A stretch of 52,963 nucleotides of DNA from Methylococcus sp. (GCA_028688525.1 JAQTYA010000013.1:1-52963), one strand, 5' to 3'. Shown: positions 30,945 to 39,819, counted from the stretch's first letter. Program-made: numbers and translations. Notes: generated by a model from the letters alone, not told the origin.

Positions 30945-31541
30945 ATGAATACTACAGCCCCAGCTTTTCGCCTATCCCACGGCGATGCCTTGATCGCGGT
31001 CCATGTGCAGAACGATTTTTTACCGGGCGGAGGTCTTGCTGTACCGGACAGTGCAGCGATAGTGCCGGTTCTGAACGACTACATCGTCCTCTTCGTCCGG
31101 CAGGGCCTGCCCGTCATAGCTACCCGCGATTGGCATCCGCCGCACCATTGCTCGTTCCGCCAGCAAGGCGGACCTTGGCCGTCGCATTGTGTGGGCGGCA
31201 GCTCGGGTGCAGAGTTTTCGTCCGGCCTCGCATTGCCCGAGAACGCCTGGGTTGTATCCCAGGCGACGAGACCGGACAAGGAGGCCTATTCGAGCTTTGA
31301 AGATACGGATCTTGCGTTAATTTTGCACGACTTAGGAATACGCCGGCTGTTCATCGGCGGCTTGGCTGCCGACTATTGTGTTTTGAATACGGTGCTCGAC
31401 GCGCGCCGCTTGGGTTTCGATGTGGTTGTGCTTGAAGATGCGGTGCGTGCTATCGACGCCGATTCTGGCGATGGTCGCCGCTCTTTACATCGGATGCAGG
31501 CGCAAGGTGCCCGGTTCGCTGTGCTGAAGGATTTCGCATGA
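30945..31541 (+). CDS. Nicotinamidase-like cysteine hydrolase with altered catalytic triad
   Basis: 198 residues of the PncA/isochorismatase fold. PncA converts nicotinamide to nicotinate. The metal site is intact: Asp and His in RDWHPPHH (about 62, 64, 68) and His in WPSHCVGG (81). The nucleophile is present in GGLAADYCVLNT (Cys 145). The other two triad members are changed: the Asp of the VDVQNDF motif is His 20 (VHVQNDF, codon CAT at 31002), and the Lys of the family's KATRPDK motif is Gln 106 (QATRPDKEAYSSF, codon CAG at 31260); Lys 112 remains nearby. The gene overlaps pncB by four bases, so it is still placed for NAD salvage. Activity is uncertain. Confidence 0.85.
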   Translation: MNTTAPAFRLSHGDALIAVHVQNDFLPGGGLAVPDSAAIVPVLNDYIVLFVRQGLPVIATRDWHPPHHCSFRQQGGPWPSHCVGGSSGAEFSSGLALPENAWVVSQATRPDKEAYSSFEDTDLALILHDLGIRRLFIGGLAADYCVLNTVLDARRLGFDVVVLEDAVRAIDADSGDGRRSLHRMQAQGARFAVLKDFA

Positions 31542-32896
31542 GCTTGCCGGCCGATAGCGCTTTGCTGACCGATCTCTACCAGTTGACCATGCTGCAGGGC
31601 TATTTCGCTCAGGGCATGAACGAGACCGCCGTGTTTGAGCTCTTCGTGCGCAAGCTTCCGGGAGAGCCGGAGCCCAAACGTAATTTTTTGATTGTGGCGG
31701 GGCTGGAACAAGCGCTGGATTTTCTCGAAGGCTTGCAGTTTCAGCCCGACGAAATCGAATGGCTGCGTTCGACCGGGCGATTTGCAGCGGAGTTTCTCGA
31801 TGCCCTGGCTGGATTACGTTTCGCCGGCGATGTTGACGCTATGCCGGAAGGCACGGTGTTCTTCCCTGGTGAGCCGATATTGCGAGTGACTGCGTCGTTG
31901 CCGGAGGCGCAACTGGTTGAGACCAGACTCATCAACTTGCTGCATTTCCAGAGCCTGATCGCCTCTAAGGCAGCGCGGATGGTTCTCGCAGCGCCAGGCA
32001 AGCCGCTGGTCGATTTCGGTTTGCGCCGTGCCCACGGAGCGGAGGCGGGGTTGTTTTCGGCCCGCGCTGCTTATCTTGCCGGATTTTCAGGCAGCTCTAA
32101 CGTGCTTGCCGGCCAACGCTGGAACCTTCCGCTGTACGGCACCCTAGCGCATTCCTTCATCCAGGCTCATGACGATGAGTTTACCGCTTTCGAGCACTTT
32201 GCCTGCGCTCACCCAGGGGAGCTGGTGCTGTTGATCGATACCTACGATACCGAAGCCGCTGCGGAAAAACTCATCCCGCTTGCCGCACGCCTAGCCGCCA
32301 AGGGCATAGGCATTCAGGGGGTGCGCATCGACAGCGGCAATCTGGCCGATCACGCCCGCAAGGTGCGAAACATCCTCGATCGCGGCGGCCTCGGCCAAGT
32401 TAGCATCTTCGCCAGCGGCAGCATAGATGAACACTTGTTGGCACAGCACACGGCGGAGGCCGCGCCGATCGATGGCTATGGTATCGGTACGCGCATGGAT
32501 ACATCGTCCGATGCGCCTTATCTCGACTGCGCCTACAAACTCCAGGAGTATGCGGGGATTCCCCGACGCAAATGCTCTGAGGGCAAGGCGACCTGGCCAG
32601 GGCGGAAGCAGGTCTACCGCCATTACGATAGCGAGGGGAAAATGCAGTGGGACGTCTTGACGCTAGCAAGCGACGAACAGGCCGGCGATCCGCTGTTATG
32701 TCCGGTCATGCGTCGGGGACGGCGGCTCGGGCCGAACCAGTCTCTGGAAACCATTCGGGCTCGCGTACTCGATCAGCTCGGCTGTCTTCCTTGGAGGCTC
32801 AGAGCGCTCTCACCCTGCGCGGCTTACCCCGTTGAGGTTGCCGTCAGTTTGAAACGCCTGATACAGACGATGGAATCCGGCCGAATGCCGAAATGA
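31538..32896 (+). CDS. pncB: Nicotinate phosphoribosyltransferase
   Basis: 452 residues. Joins nicotinate to PRPP to give nicotinate mononucleotide in the Preiss-Handler salvage route. Signatures: ALLTDLYQLTMLQGYF at the start, DFGLRRAHGAEAGLFSARAAYLAGFSGSSNVLAG, the phosphorylated-His region with TLAHSFIQAHDDEFTAF, IDTYDT and GIQGVRIDSGNLADHA, then SIFASGSIDE. It starts inside the stop of the nicotinamidase-like gene (ATGA), the expected pairing. A strong hairpin follows. Confidence 0.94.
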   Translation: MSLPADSALLTDLYQLTMLQGYFAQGMNETAVFELFVRKLPGEPEPKRNFLIVAGLEQALDFLEGLQFQPDEIEWLRSTGRFAAEFLDALAGLRFAGDVDAMPEGTVFFPGEPILRVTASLPEAQLVETRLINLLHFQSLIASKAARMVLAAPGKPLVDFGLRRAHGAEAGLFSARAAYLAGFSGSSNVLAGQRWNLPLYGTLAHSFIQAHDDEFTAFEHFACAHPGELVLLIDTYDTEAAAEKLIPLAARLAAKGIGIQGVRIDSGNLADHARKVRNILDRGGLGQVSIFASGSIDEHLLAQHTAEAAPIDGYGIGTRMDTSSDAPYLDCAYKLQEYAGIPRRKCSEGKATWPGRKQVYRHYDSEGKMQWDVLTLASDEQAGDPLLCPVMRRGRRLGPNQSLETIRARVLDQLGCLPWRLRALSPCAAYPVEVAVSLKRLIQTMESGRMPK

Positions 32897-32986
32897 TGGG
32901 GGAATGAGGGAGTGCTGATGCCGGATCGAGGCAAGGGTTTCGATCCGCCGATTGGCAGGAAAGGGGTTTCGTATCGTGAGAGCCGG

Positions 32987-33025
32987 GCGGCTCGCCCCGA
33001 TGTACGAGGGCGAGCCGCTCTTCTC
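32987..33025. terminator. Hairpin between convergent pncB and cytochrome genes
   Basis: GCGGCTCGCC (32987-32996) and GGCGAGCCGC (33009... roughly 33010-33019) form a perfect 10-bp stem over a 12-base loop, followed on the plus strand by TCTTCTC. It can end both transcripts. Confidence 0.65.
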
Positions 33026-33039
33026 AAGGCAGGTTGTTG

Positions 33040-34938
33040 CTAGTTACATGCAGCCGGGTTGCGCTTGACGGTGCGCGAACCGGTTTCGCCCTGGAACACA
33101 ACGTCCACTGAGCAAGGCACGGACGAATCCGTCAGCGGGATTTTTACCGACCATTGTCCGGAGGGTTTCGCCGTCGCTTGTCCGAGCACGGCTTGCGTGT
33201 TGCTGTCCAGGATCGTGACCGGGGTAACGACCAAGTCTTGACGGTCAGCTTTGGCTGCAGCCTTGTCGAACTTGATGTTCCCGCTGATCACCAGTTGCTC
33301 CGACTTGGCTCGCCACTGGGCTTGGCGGATGACAATCCCGTCAACGATCGAGCTAGCGCTATCGGCTGGCCAAACTTTGATGTCGGTTGAGCGCGAAGAG
33401 GCGCTGTTTCCGGTCGAGTTGCCGTCTGTAGCCGTGAACGTGACGTGGTAGGTTTGGTTCTCCAGTCCTGCTGCGGGGGTCCATTGAATGACGGCGACTT
33501 GCTTGCGGGTGGCCGCGTCGAAGCCCTGGGTGAAGGAGGCACCGTCCGGTAAGCCGCTCGCTTCGATCACGATGGCGTCGTCATTGCAGTCCAGAGCGCT
33601 GACATTGAACTGCAGTTGCGCTCCGATCTTGACGTCGTACTGGGACGGAATCGTATCCAGCTCGGGTGGGGCACTCGTTCCGCAGGGCGCCGGAGAGGCG
33701 GTAGGCGAAGGCTGCGAGGTGGGTGCAGGCGATGCGCTGGGTGCCGGGGTCGGGCTGGGTGCGGAAGACGAGCAATCCGCCGTCGATCCCAAGGAACAAG
33801 CAATTGCCTGAATCTGAGCGGCACTGAGACTGCTCAGGAAGCCCATGCCACCCTTGTTGCCGCCAATTGCGCTCTGGATTTTGCCCGACGAACTCCCTTT
33901 TTTCGAAGAACTGGCGAGCGAGCCATGGCAACTTTGGCAATTGGTGGCGTAAAGCGCATCACCGGAGGTCGATGTGCCCGGTGCCGGCGTGGGCGTAGGA
34001 TTTCCGCCGCCCGGAGCTGGCGTCGGAGACGAAGCCGAGCAGTCTTTCCTCGAACCCAGCGCACAAGCGATCGCCTGGATCTGAGCCGGGTTCAGAGCGC
34101 TTAACATCCCCATTCCTCCCTTGTTACGGGCAATAGCGCTCTGAATTTCGCTGGACGAACTTCCTCGTTGCGAAGAGTTGGCGAGGGCGCCATGGCAGCC
34201 CTGGCAGTTGTTGGCGTAAAGCGCTTCGCCGGAGGTCGACGAGTCTGGCACGGGTGTGGGGGTAGGTGTTCCACCGCCGGGAACCGGGGTCGGTGTAGGC
34301 GAGGTCGTCCCGCCATCGTCATGGCCGTCGTGATCGTCATGACCATCGTGATCCGGTTTAGGTGTGGGAGCCGGCGTGGGTACTACGCCACTCGGGGTCG
34401 GGGTCGGAGTCGTTACTCCGCCGCCGCCGTGATGATCGTCGTCGTCGCCTTTATCGTGGCCTCCGTGATGGTCGTGATCGTCATCGCCATCGTCGCCCCC
34501 AGTGGGCGGTGGCGTTGGGGTAGGTATTGTTCCTCCGCCCGGGACAGGCGTCGGTGTGGGCGTCGCTCCTCCGCCAGGAACCGGAGTCGGCGTCGGCGTT
34601 GGCGAGGCGGTCGGCGGGCAATCTGCGCTTGAACCCAAGGCGCAAGCGATGTCCTGAATTTGGGTGGCTGTCAGTCCGCTCAGGAAGCTCATGCCTCCTA
34701 AGTTGTTGTTGATGGCATTCTGGATCGCGCCGGACGAGCGTCCGGTTTTCGAGGAGCTTGCCAGCGCTCCGTGGCAGCCTTGGCAATTGCTTGCATACAG
34801 AACCGCGCCAGCGGCGGCGTCGGCTCGGGCGACTTCAGACCCTCCCGCCATTGCGGCAAGCAGTACCGCCAGCGAGGATAAGAAGCCGCTATGGGCGAAC
34901 CCGTTTTTCTTGCTAGTTGAATCGGGTTTTTGACTCAT
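33040..34938 (-). CDS. Exported tri-haem c-type cytochrome with Asp/His-rich linkers and Ig-like C-terminal region
   Basis: 632 residues with a signal peptide (cleavage near ARADAAAG). Three class I cytochrome c domains, similar to one another, bind haem at CQGCH (52-56), CQGCH (245-249) and CQSCH (334-338). Each is followed about 25-30 residues later by GGM(S/G)(F/M)LS, whose Met is the likely sixth ligand. Thr-Pro-Gly linkers separate them. The linker between domains 1 and 2 (about 148-210) has two blocks packed with Asp and His (GDDDHDHHGGHDKGDDDDHH and a DHDGHDDHDGHDD stretch) that could bind metals. A region near 425-535 looks like an Ig/cadherin-like domain (YDVKIGAQLQFNVSALD, YHVTFTATDGN); the last 90 residues are another beta domain. 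Probably a surface electron-transfer or metal-handling protein; partner unknown. Confidence 0.82.
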   Translation of the reverse strand: MSQKPDSTSKKNGFAHSGFLSSLAVLLAAMAGGSEVARADAAAGAVLYASNCQGCHGALASSSKTGRSSGAIQNAINNNLGGMSFLSGLTATQIQDIACALGSSADCPPTASPTPTPTPVPGGGATPTPTPVPGGGTIPTPTPPPTGGDDGDDDHDHHGGHDKGDDDDHHGGGGVTTPTPTPSGVVPTPAPTPKPDHDGHDDHDGHDDGGTTSPTPTPVPGGGTPTPTPVPDSSTSGEALYANNCQGCHGALANSSQRGSSSSEIQSAIARNKGGMGMLSALNPAQIQAIACALGSRKDCSASSPTPAPGGGNPTPTPAPGTSTSGDALYATNCQSCHGSLASSSKKGSSSGKIQSAIGGNKGGMGFLSSLSAAQIQAIACSLGSTADCSSSAPSPTPAPSASPAPTSQPSPTASPAPCGTSAPPELDTIPSQYDVKIGAQLQFNVSALDCNDDAIVIEASGLPDGASFTQGFDAATRKQVAVIQWTPAAGLENQTYHVTFTATDGNSTGNSASSRSTDIKVWPADSASSIVDGIVIRQAQWRAKSEQLVISGNIKFDKAAAKADRQDLVVTPVTILDSNTQAVLGQATAKPSGQWSVKIPLTDSSVPCSVDVVFQGETGSRTVKRNPAACN

Positions 34939-35317
34939 GACCGTTCCCCTTCATTGTCAATATGTTCAGCGCTAAGGTTCCGTTGCCGATGGAACGGCAA
35001 GCCGGCAGCGTCTCACTTCCCCAAATCAATGGAGAAACGCCGTGTTGCGCTTCGTTTGAGTGTAGGCAAGAAAAATGCCTATACAAGATATATCTATTTA
35101 ACAAAGGCTTAGAGGTTGCGCGGCTGCCTTTGGCCGGAAAATCCGTCGTCTATCGGAGACAGAAAGCGGGCCTTATCGAAAAATCAGCGCCTGCATGGAT
35201 TGTTTAGGGTTTCCCTCATTGGAGGGCGGGGCACGTTGTCGAGGCGGATTGGACGTTTTCGGGTCCAGCCATAGCGGGAAGCTTGGCGCCGATATCTTCT
35301 TCTGAATGCGCTGCTGT
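34939..35317. other. Gene-free leader upstream of the cytochrome gene, with hairpins
   Basis: 379 bp between cbbO and the cytochrome start, no credible gene. On the minus strand (direction of the cytochrome) it holds an inverted repeat TAGGCA/TGCCTA (35063-35081), then a stem CGTTTC/GAGACG (35039-35034 with 35014-35009), then TTGCCG/CGGCAA (35000-34995 with 34988-34983). Together they suggest a folded 5' leader. The part nearer cbbO (35184-35317) shows no clear signal or terminator. Confidence 0.45.
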
Positions 35318-37654
35318 TCAGCCCGTCAAGCTCGCAAACAACATGGGCAGCCGCTCCGGCAAGCGCTGGACGTGGTCTACCACGGTATAGCGATTGTGTC
35401 CGAAGATCCGCGAGACGTAATCGTCCGCTTCGGGGTCTAGCGTCAGGCAATAGGTCATGATGCCGGTGGTCGCCAATTCTTCGACGGCTTTCTTCGTATC
35501 CATACGCAGGTATTGAGGGTCGCGTTCGTCGATGTCGGCGGGTTCGCCGTCGCTTACCAACAACAACAGTTTTTTCTGCTGGGGTTGACGTTTGAGATGG
35601 TGCGCGGCGTGCCGCATGGCGGCCCCCATGCGGGTCGAGAGACCGCCTTTCATGCCGGCGAGCCGGGACTTGGCCTGGTCGTCGAAAGCCTGGTCGAAGT
35701 CCTTGATGCGGTAGTACTGCACGTCGTGGCGGCCGTCGGATGCGAAACCGTGGATGGCGAAAGGATCGCCGATGCCATCGATGGCCCATGCCAGCAGGGT
35801 GCAAGCCTCGCGCGCCAGTTGGATAAGCGGCCGGTCGCTGCCGGCCAGGGTTTCGTTGGTCGATTCCGACAGGTCGAGCAGCAGCAATACCGCGAGGTCG
35901 CGGGTCTTGCGGATCGTGCGGATGTTAATGCGGGGATCGGGCATCTCGCCCATGCGGATGTCGATCATGGCCCGGATCGCGGCGTTCAGATCGATCTCGT
36001 CGCCGTCTTCCCGGCGGCGCTGGCGGATCACGCCTTGCGGCTGCAGGGCGTCGATGATGTGCTTGAGGCGGCTGGCGATGGGTTTGTATTCGAGCAAAAT
36101 CCGCTCGATCAGCGCGGGGTCGTCCTTGGCCTGGCGCCGCTCAAGTACGGTCGCCCAGTTGGGCCGGTGCAGCTGAACCTGATAGTCCCATTCCGGATAG
36201 TGGTAAGGGTCGCTGACCGGCTCCTTGCCTTCCAGTTCGTTGATGGTACAGCCTTCCTGGTCCAGGTAGAACGGGGTTTCCAGGGTCCAGATTTCCTGGG
36301 CGTCGTCCCCGGCCAGTTCGCAGTCCACTTCGTCGACCATGTCCAGCAGCGAGACCTTCTTGCGGATCTGGTGTTGGCTGGCGGCGATGTAGTCGGCTTC
36401 GGCCCAGGTCTGTTCGTCGAAGGCCCAGATGAAGCGGTTGTCGTCCCGATAGACGATCCCGAAGCTTTCCAATAGGCGCATCGAAGGCAAACCCCAGCGG
36501 TCCTTGATGCGGTTGGACAGGATGACGCCGAGATTCCAGCTCAGCCGGTTGTCAGTCGGGTCATGCGCCAGAGCGGCTTGGAAGGCTTCGCGCATTTCCG
36601 TAATGATCGCATCCTCGGGTTGTATGCCGTCGTCCAGCAGGGCGTAAGCCAGTCGCTCCAGCCAAAGCACCAGGGGATCGGTATTTCTTTCCGAGCCGAC
36701 GGCTGCCTCGAACAAAGGCGCCCAGAGCTGTTTGAGTCCCGGAAATTCCCGGATGGCCAAAGATTCGACTCGGGCGTCCTCGAACAGGCCGATGAGAAAC
36801 ATCTGGGTGGGCGTCAACTGCTCGGCGGACAGCGGGCGGGTGGTGTAAACCAGATGCGCGGCGGCGTGGGCGGCGACCGCCCGGTAGACCTCCTTGCCCG
36901 CAACCGGCCCGCAATCGTCATAAGCGTCCGGGAGCAGCAGGATGCGGTTTTCGATGTAAGGCCGGTAGCCTTCGCGGGTTTCGAAATCGCCGGAAGTCGG
37001 GCGCAGATAGAAATCCCGGCCCCACAGCGCGCGCAGATAGAAATTCAGCTTGCGCTGGCTGTCGACGAATAGGGTGCCTCGCCGTTCCTGCTGCAGTACC
37101 GCGAGGCTGTCGGCGGTCTCCAGCGCGAAATACTTCGCCAGGGTCTCGAAGTTGCGGGCGTGGGCTTGCGCACCCCACAGCGCCCATCGCCGCAGGCCTC
37201 CCAGCGTCAGTTTGTCGAACAGCGGGTCGAGGTGGTCCAGCATTGGCCGCAGGCCCCGCGGCGCCTTGGCCGAAAACTGATGGATCAGGGCCAGGTACTG
37301 CCGCAGCAGCTCGGCGTCGCCCAGCCGCTTGGCCGCAGTGGGCATACTGTCGAACAGCCGCTCGATCACCGCGCCGCTGACCATGGATGCCAGCCGCATC
37401 GCGCCGGCGACGAGGTCCGGAATGACGTCGTCGCCGACCTCCTTGCACACCAGCGGCATCTGCTGCACGTAGCACAAAACCAACCCGGTGCCGCGCCCGA
37501 GCTCGGAAAGCGCCCGGGCGCCTTCGATGTAGTTCTTCAGCGCCCCCGGCGACATGACCCGAGCGGCCTCGTGAAAACTCGCTTCCAGCGTGTCTTTCAC
37601 ATGGGGATCGAGCCGTTCGAGGTGTTCCTGGTAGTCGCTGAGATTCAAGCTCAT
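35318..37654 (-). CDS. cbbO: CbbO-type RuBisCO activase component, von Willebrand A domain protein
   Basis: 778 residues from the ATG at 37654; a TTG five codons upstream is the alternative. CbbO works with the AAA+ ATPase CbbQ to release inhibitory sugar phosphates from RuBisCO. The long N-terminal part (through about 580) is the NorD/CbbO helical region. The C-terminal VWA domain has the metal motif LLLLDLSEST (DxSxS), DKAK-style spacing to GGLSTRMGAAMRHAA (Thr ligand) and LLLLVSDGEPADI (Asp ligand). A NorD annotation is the alternative, but cbbQ lies on the same strand 2.4 kb upstream with a chitinase-like gene between, and no nor genes are present. CbbL and CbbS are 10 kb away. Confidence 0.88.
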   Translation of the reverse strand: MSLNLSDYQEHLERLDPHVKDTLEASFHEAARVMSPGALKNYIEGARALSELGRGTGLVLCYVQQMPLVCKEVGDDVIPDLVAGAMRLASMVSGAVIERLFDSMPTAAKRLGDAELLRQYLALIHQFSAKAPRGLRPMLDHLDPLFDKLTLGGLRRWALWGAQAHARNFETLAKYFALETADSLAVLQQERRGTLFVDSQRKLNFYLRALWGRDFYLRPTSGDFETREGYRPYIENRILLLPDAYDDCGPVAGKEVYRAVAAHAAAHLVYTTRPLSAEQLTPTQMFLIGLFEDARVESLAIREFPGLKQLWAPLFEAAVGSERNTDPLVLWLERLAYALLDDGIQPEDAIITEMREAFQAALAHDPTDNRLSWNLGVILSNRIKDRWGLPSMRLLESFGIVYRDDNRFIWAFDEQTWAEADYIAASQHQIRKKVSLLDMVDEVDCELAGDDAQEIWTLETPFYLDQEGCTINELEGKEPVSDPYHYPEWDYQVQLHRPNWATVLERRQAKDDPALIERILLEYKPIASRLKHIIDALQPQGVIRQRRREDGDEIDLNAAIRAMIDIRMGEMPDPRINIRTIRKTRDLAVLLLLDLSESTNETLAGSDRPLIQLAREACTLLAWAIDGIGDPFAIHGFASDGRHDVQYYRIKDFDQAFDDQAKSRLAGMKGGLSTRMGAAMRHAAHHLKRQPQQKKLLLLVSDGEPADIDERDPQYLRMDTKKAVEELATTGIMTYCLTLDPEADDYVSRIFGHNRYTVVDHVQRLPERLPMLFASLTG

Positions 37655-37733
37655 AGCGCCGTCAATCAACTTAATTTGTGGAGAGGGCTAGTTTATCGCA
37701 AGGACCGGCGGCCTTCGCCGCGCCGCTTTGACG

Positions 37734-37767
37734 AAAAAAGGGGAGCGGACTTAGGTCCGCTCCCCTT
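37734..37767 (-). terminator. Strong rho-independent terminator after the GH18 gene
   Basis: GGGGAGCGGAC and GTCCGCTCCCC pair over a four-base loop; read on the minus strand the stem is followed by TTTTTT. It separates the GH18 gene from cbbO, so cbbO needs its own promoter or read-through. Confidence 0.9.
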
Positions 37768-37791
37768 AGGGCCATGCTTCAAGCGCCGAAC

Positions 37792-39819
37792 TTACAAGCC
37801 GAGGTCGGTGACGAAGCGGTTGGTGTAACCCCATACGCCCACGCTGGGTACCGAGCTGCAGATCGGCGAAGCCGAAGTCTGGCTGCACGGCGTGTCGCGG
37901 TCGGCCGACCAGAAGTGGATCCCGGCGAGACCGTTGGCGAGTGCCCACTGTACCATGGTGTCGGTGTCCTTCAGCGAGAACAGCTCGTTGGAGACGTCGT
38001 TCACGCCGATCATCGGGGTCAGTTCGATCCGGTCATAGGGGATGCCGTACTTGGCATTCAGATTTTTGGCAGCCTGGATGGCCGTCTGCCCCATATCGCA
38101 CAGACCGTTGGCGACGACGCAGTTGCCAGCGCTGACTCCGCCGTAGTCCATCACCATCAGGTTGATCGTGTAGTTGGCGATGCCGTATTGCTGTACCGCC
38201 TTGACCACGTTGAACCCGGTCACGTTCAGGTCGCCGTAGGGATTCGAGGTAACCGTCCCGTTCGATGAGCCCAGGGTGGCCACGGTGAAGCTGAAGCGCA
38301 GGTTCGGATATTCCGACTGTACTGCGGCCACCTGCTGGACCAGGCTAGCGATGGCTGCCGGGCTCTGCCCGGCTTCGATGTCGAAGTCGACGCCGACCAG
38401 ATTGTTCGAGGCGTAGCGGTTGATGAAGGCCCGCATGCCCGCTGCCGAGGAGCAGGTGAAGGCTCCCGCGGCGCCGCCGGTCGAAATGACGTAGTCGATA
38501 CCGGCGTTGACGAAGGACTGCAAGTTCGACTGCACCAAGGCGTCGGGCTGGATGCCGGCCCAGTTTTCGTTGCCGCATTCGCCGGTCGCGAACGCCCAGG
38601 TCACCGCCGGTACCTTGGCCGGCAGCACGCTCAGCAGCGGGGACAGAGTGCCGGTCACTGCGGTCGACATGACGTTGGTGTTCCAGTTCATCGAAATCGT
38701 CACGTCCTTATACGGGCTGAACAACAGGCTGCTGGCGCCTCCGGTCGGCGGCGTGGTCGGTACCGGAGTCGGGCTCGGACTAGGCGTTGCCGATGCGCTG
38801 GGCGTCGAAGTCGGGGCAGGGGTAGCCGTAGGGCTAGGAGTCGACGTGGGATTCGGCGTCGGCGTCGGGTTCGAGTTCGGCACCGAGGGCGCGAACAGCA
38901 CCGTGACGGTGGAGTCTGCGCTGGCTGCCTTTTGCAAATTGGAGGTCGAACCGCCGTTGAAGCCGCTTACCGCCACGTCGCCGGGCGCCAGAGCCGCAGC
39001 CCAGGATTTTGGCTTGAGCGTTGCGGTGCCGTCGCTGGCGATACTGACCGAGAAATTCCACGGCCCGCTCTTGAACACGTCTTGCGCTGTGGCCGCGTCA
39101 GGGAATTTCAGCGGGGCCTGCCAGCCGTTGGCTCCGGCTTTCAAAGTCTTCGACGACAGGTTCTTGACAGCGATATTGCCGCTATAGCCGCCGCTCCAAG
39201 AGCTGCTGACGGAAAACAGCACTTCCAGTTTCGGGCTGGCTACCGGAGCCGGCGTTGCGGTCGCCGATGGTGCCGGTGTTGTGGAAGGCGCCGGTGTCGG
39301 GGTGGCGGTGCCGCCGCCTTGATAACCCGCTTTAAGGTTTGCCAGCGTCTGCTGGGCGGATTGGGCGGTCATGGCCGAAATTACGCAAGGCTGGCCGTTG
39401 AATTTGCAATTGCTCAGATCGATCGCCGTATTGAAGGCGCCGTTACCGTTGAAGCCGATGTCCAGCACACTGTTGGCCGCCACCTCGCCGCTCCATGAGG
39501 GCGAGGTGATAGTGAAGGTGTGTGTGGCGGCATCGTATGCAGCATTGGCATTCCAGAACGATGAAGCTTGAGCCTGCTGGCCGAGCCCAGCGGATTGGAA
39601 GCTCAGGGTCCAGCCGCCGCTGACGGCATCGGGTACCCAGATTTGCAGCGCGCCGGTATAACCGGCCCAGGAGTCGGCGGCGGTACCCCAGGAGGACGCC
39701 GCGCTGACGATGGCATTGGGGACTGGCGCCGGTAACGTGGCGGCGAAGGCCGTCACTCCCTGCCCGAGGCCGGCCACTAAGATCAGGCCGGACACCGGGG
39801 GAAAAAATTTTGTGTTCAT
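37792..39819 (-). CDS. Secreted GH18 chitinase-like enzyme with two CBM2-like domains
   Basis: 675 residues from the ATG at 39819; AGGAG precedes it and the longer reading is rejected. A signal peptide ends near AFAATLP. Residues about 28-150 and 195-310 are two carbohydrate-binding module family 2-like beta domains (SSWGTAADSWAGYTGALQIWVP; SWSGGYSGNIAVKNLSSKTLKAGANGW), each with paired Trp/Tyr. Thr-Pro linkers follow both. The C-terminal part is a GH18 barrel: VTWAFATGE near 408, YVISTGGAAG, and the catalytic line LVGVDFDIEAG with Asp 478, Asp 480 and Glu 482, then INLMVMDYGG and a final Trp strand GIHFWSADRD. Substrate is probably chitin or a related GlcNAc polymer. It lies between cbbQ and cbbO. 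Confidence 0.88.
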   Translation of the reverse strand: MNTKFFPPVSGLILVAGLGQGVTAFAATLPAPVPNAIVSAASSWGTAADSWAGYTGALQIWVPDAVSGGWTLSFQSAGLGQQAQASSFWNANAAYDAATHTFTITSPSWSGEVAANSVLDIGFNGNGAFNTAIDLSNCKFNGQPCVISAMTAQSAQQTLANLKAGYQGGGTATPTPAPSTTPAPSATATPAPVASPKLEVLFSVSSSWSGGYSGNIAVKNLSSKTLKAGANGWQAPLKFPDAATAQDVFKSGPWNFSVSIASDGTATLKPKSWAAALAPGDVAVSGFNGGSTSNLQKAASADSTVTVLFAPSVPNSNPTPTPNPTSTPSPTATPAPTSTPSASATPSPSPTPVPTTPPTGGASSLLFSPYKDVTISMNWNTNVMSTAVTGTLSPLLSVLPAKVPAVTWAFATGECGNENWAGIQPDALVQSNLQSFVNAGIDYVISTGGAAGAFTCSSAAGMRAFINRYASNNLVGVDFDIEAGQSPAAIASLVQQVAAVQSEYPNLRFSFTVATLGSSNGTVTSNPYGDLNVTGFNVVKAVQQYGIANYTINLMVMDYGGVSAGNCVVANGLCDMGQTAIQAAKNLNAKYGIPYDRIELTPMIGVNDVSNELFSLKDTDTMVQWALANGLAGIHFWSADRDTPCSQTSASPICSSVPSVGVWGYTNRFVTDLGL

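Noticed and set aside
34939..35183. Class I cyclic-di-GMP (GEMM) riboswitch before the cytochrome
   Set aside because: GAGACGC is present, but the conserved GCAAAC and GACGCAAAGC blocks and the tetraloop-receptor pair are missing.
35513..36475. Plus-strand frame opposite cbbO
   Set aside because: Antisense shadow, no start signal or homology.
35318..37654. NorD (nitric oxide reductase activation) instead of CbbO
   Set aside because: No nor genes nearby; a CbbQ-type ATPase and RuBisCO on the same strand favour CbbO, though the families are close.
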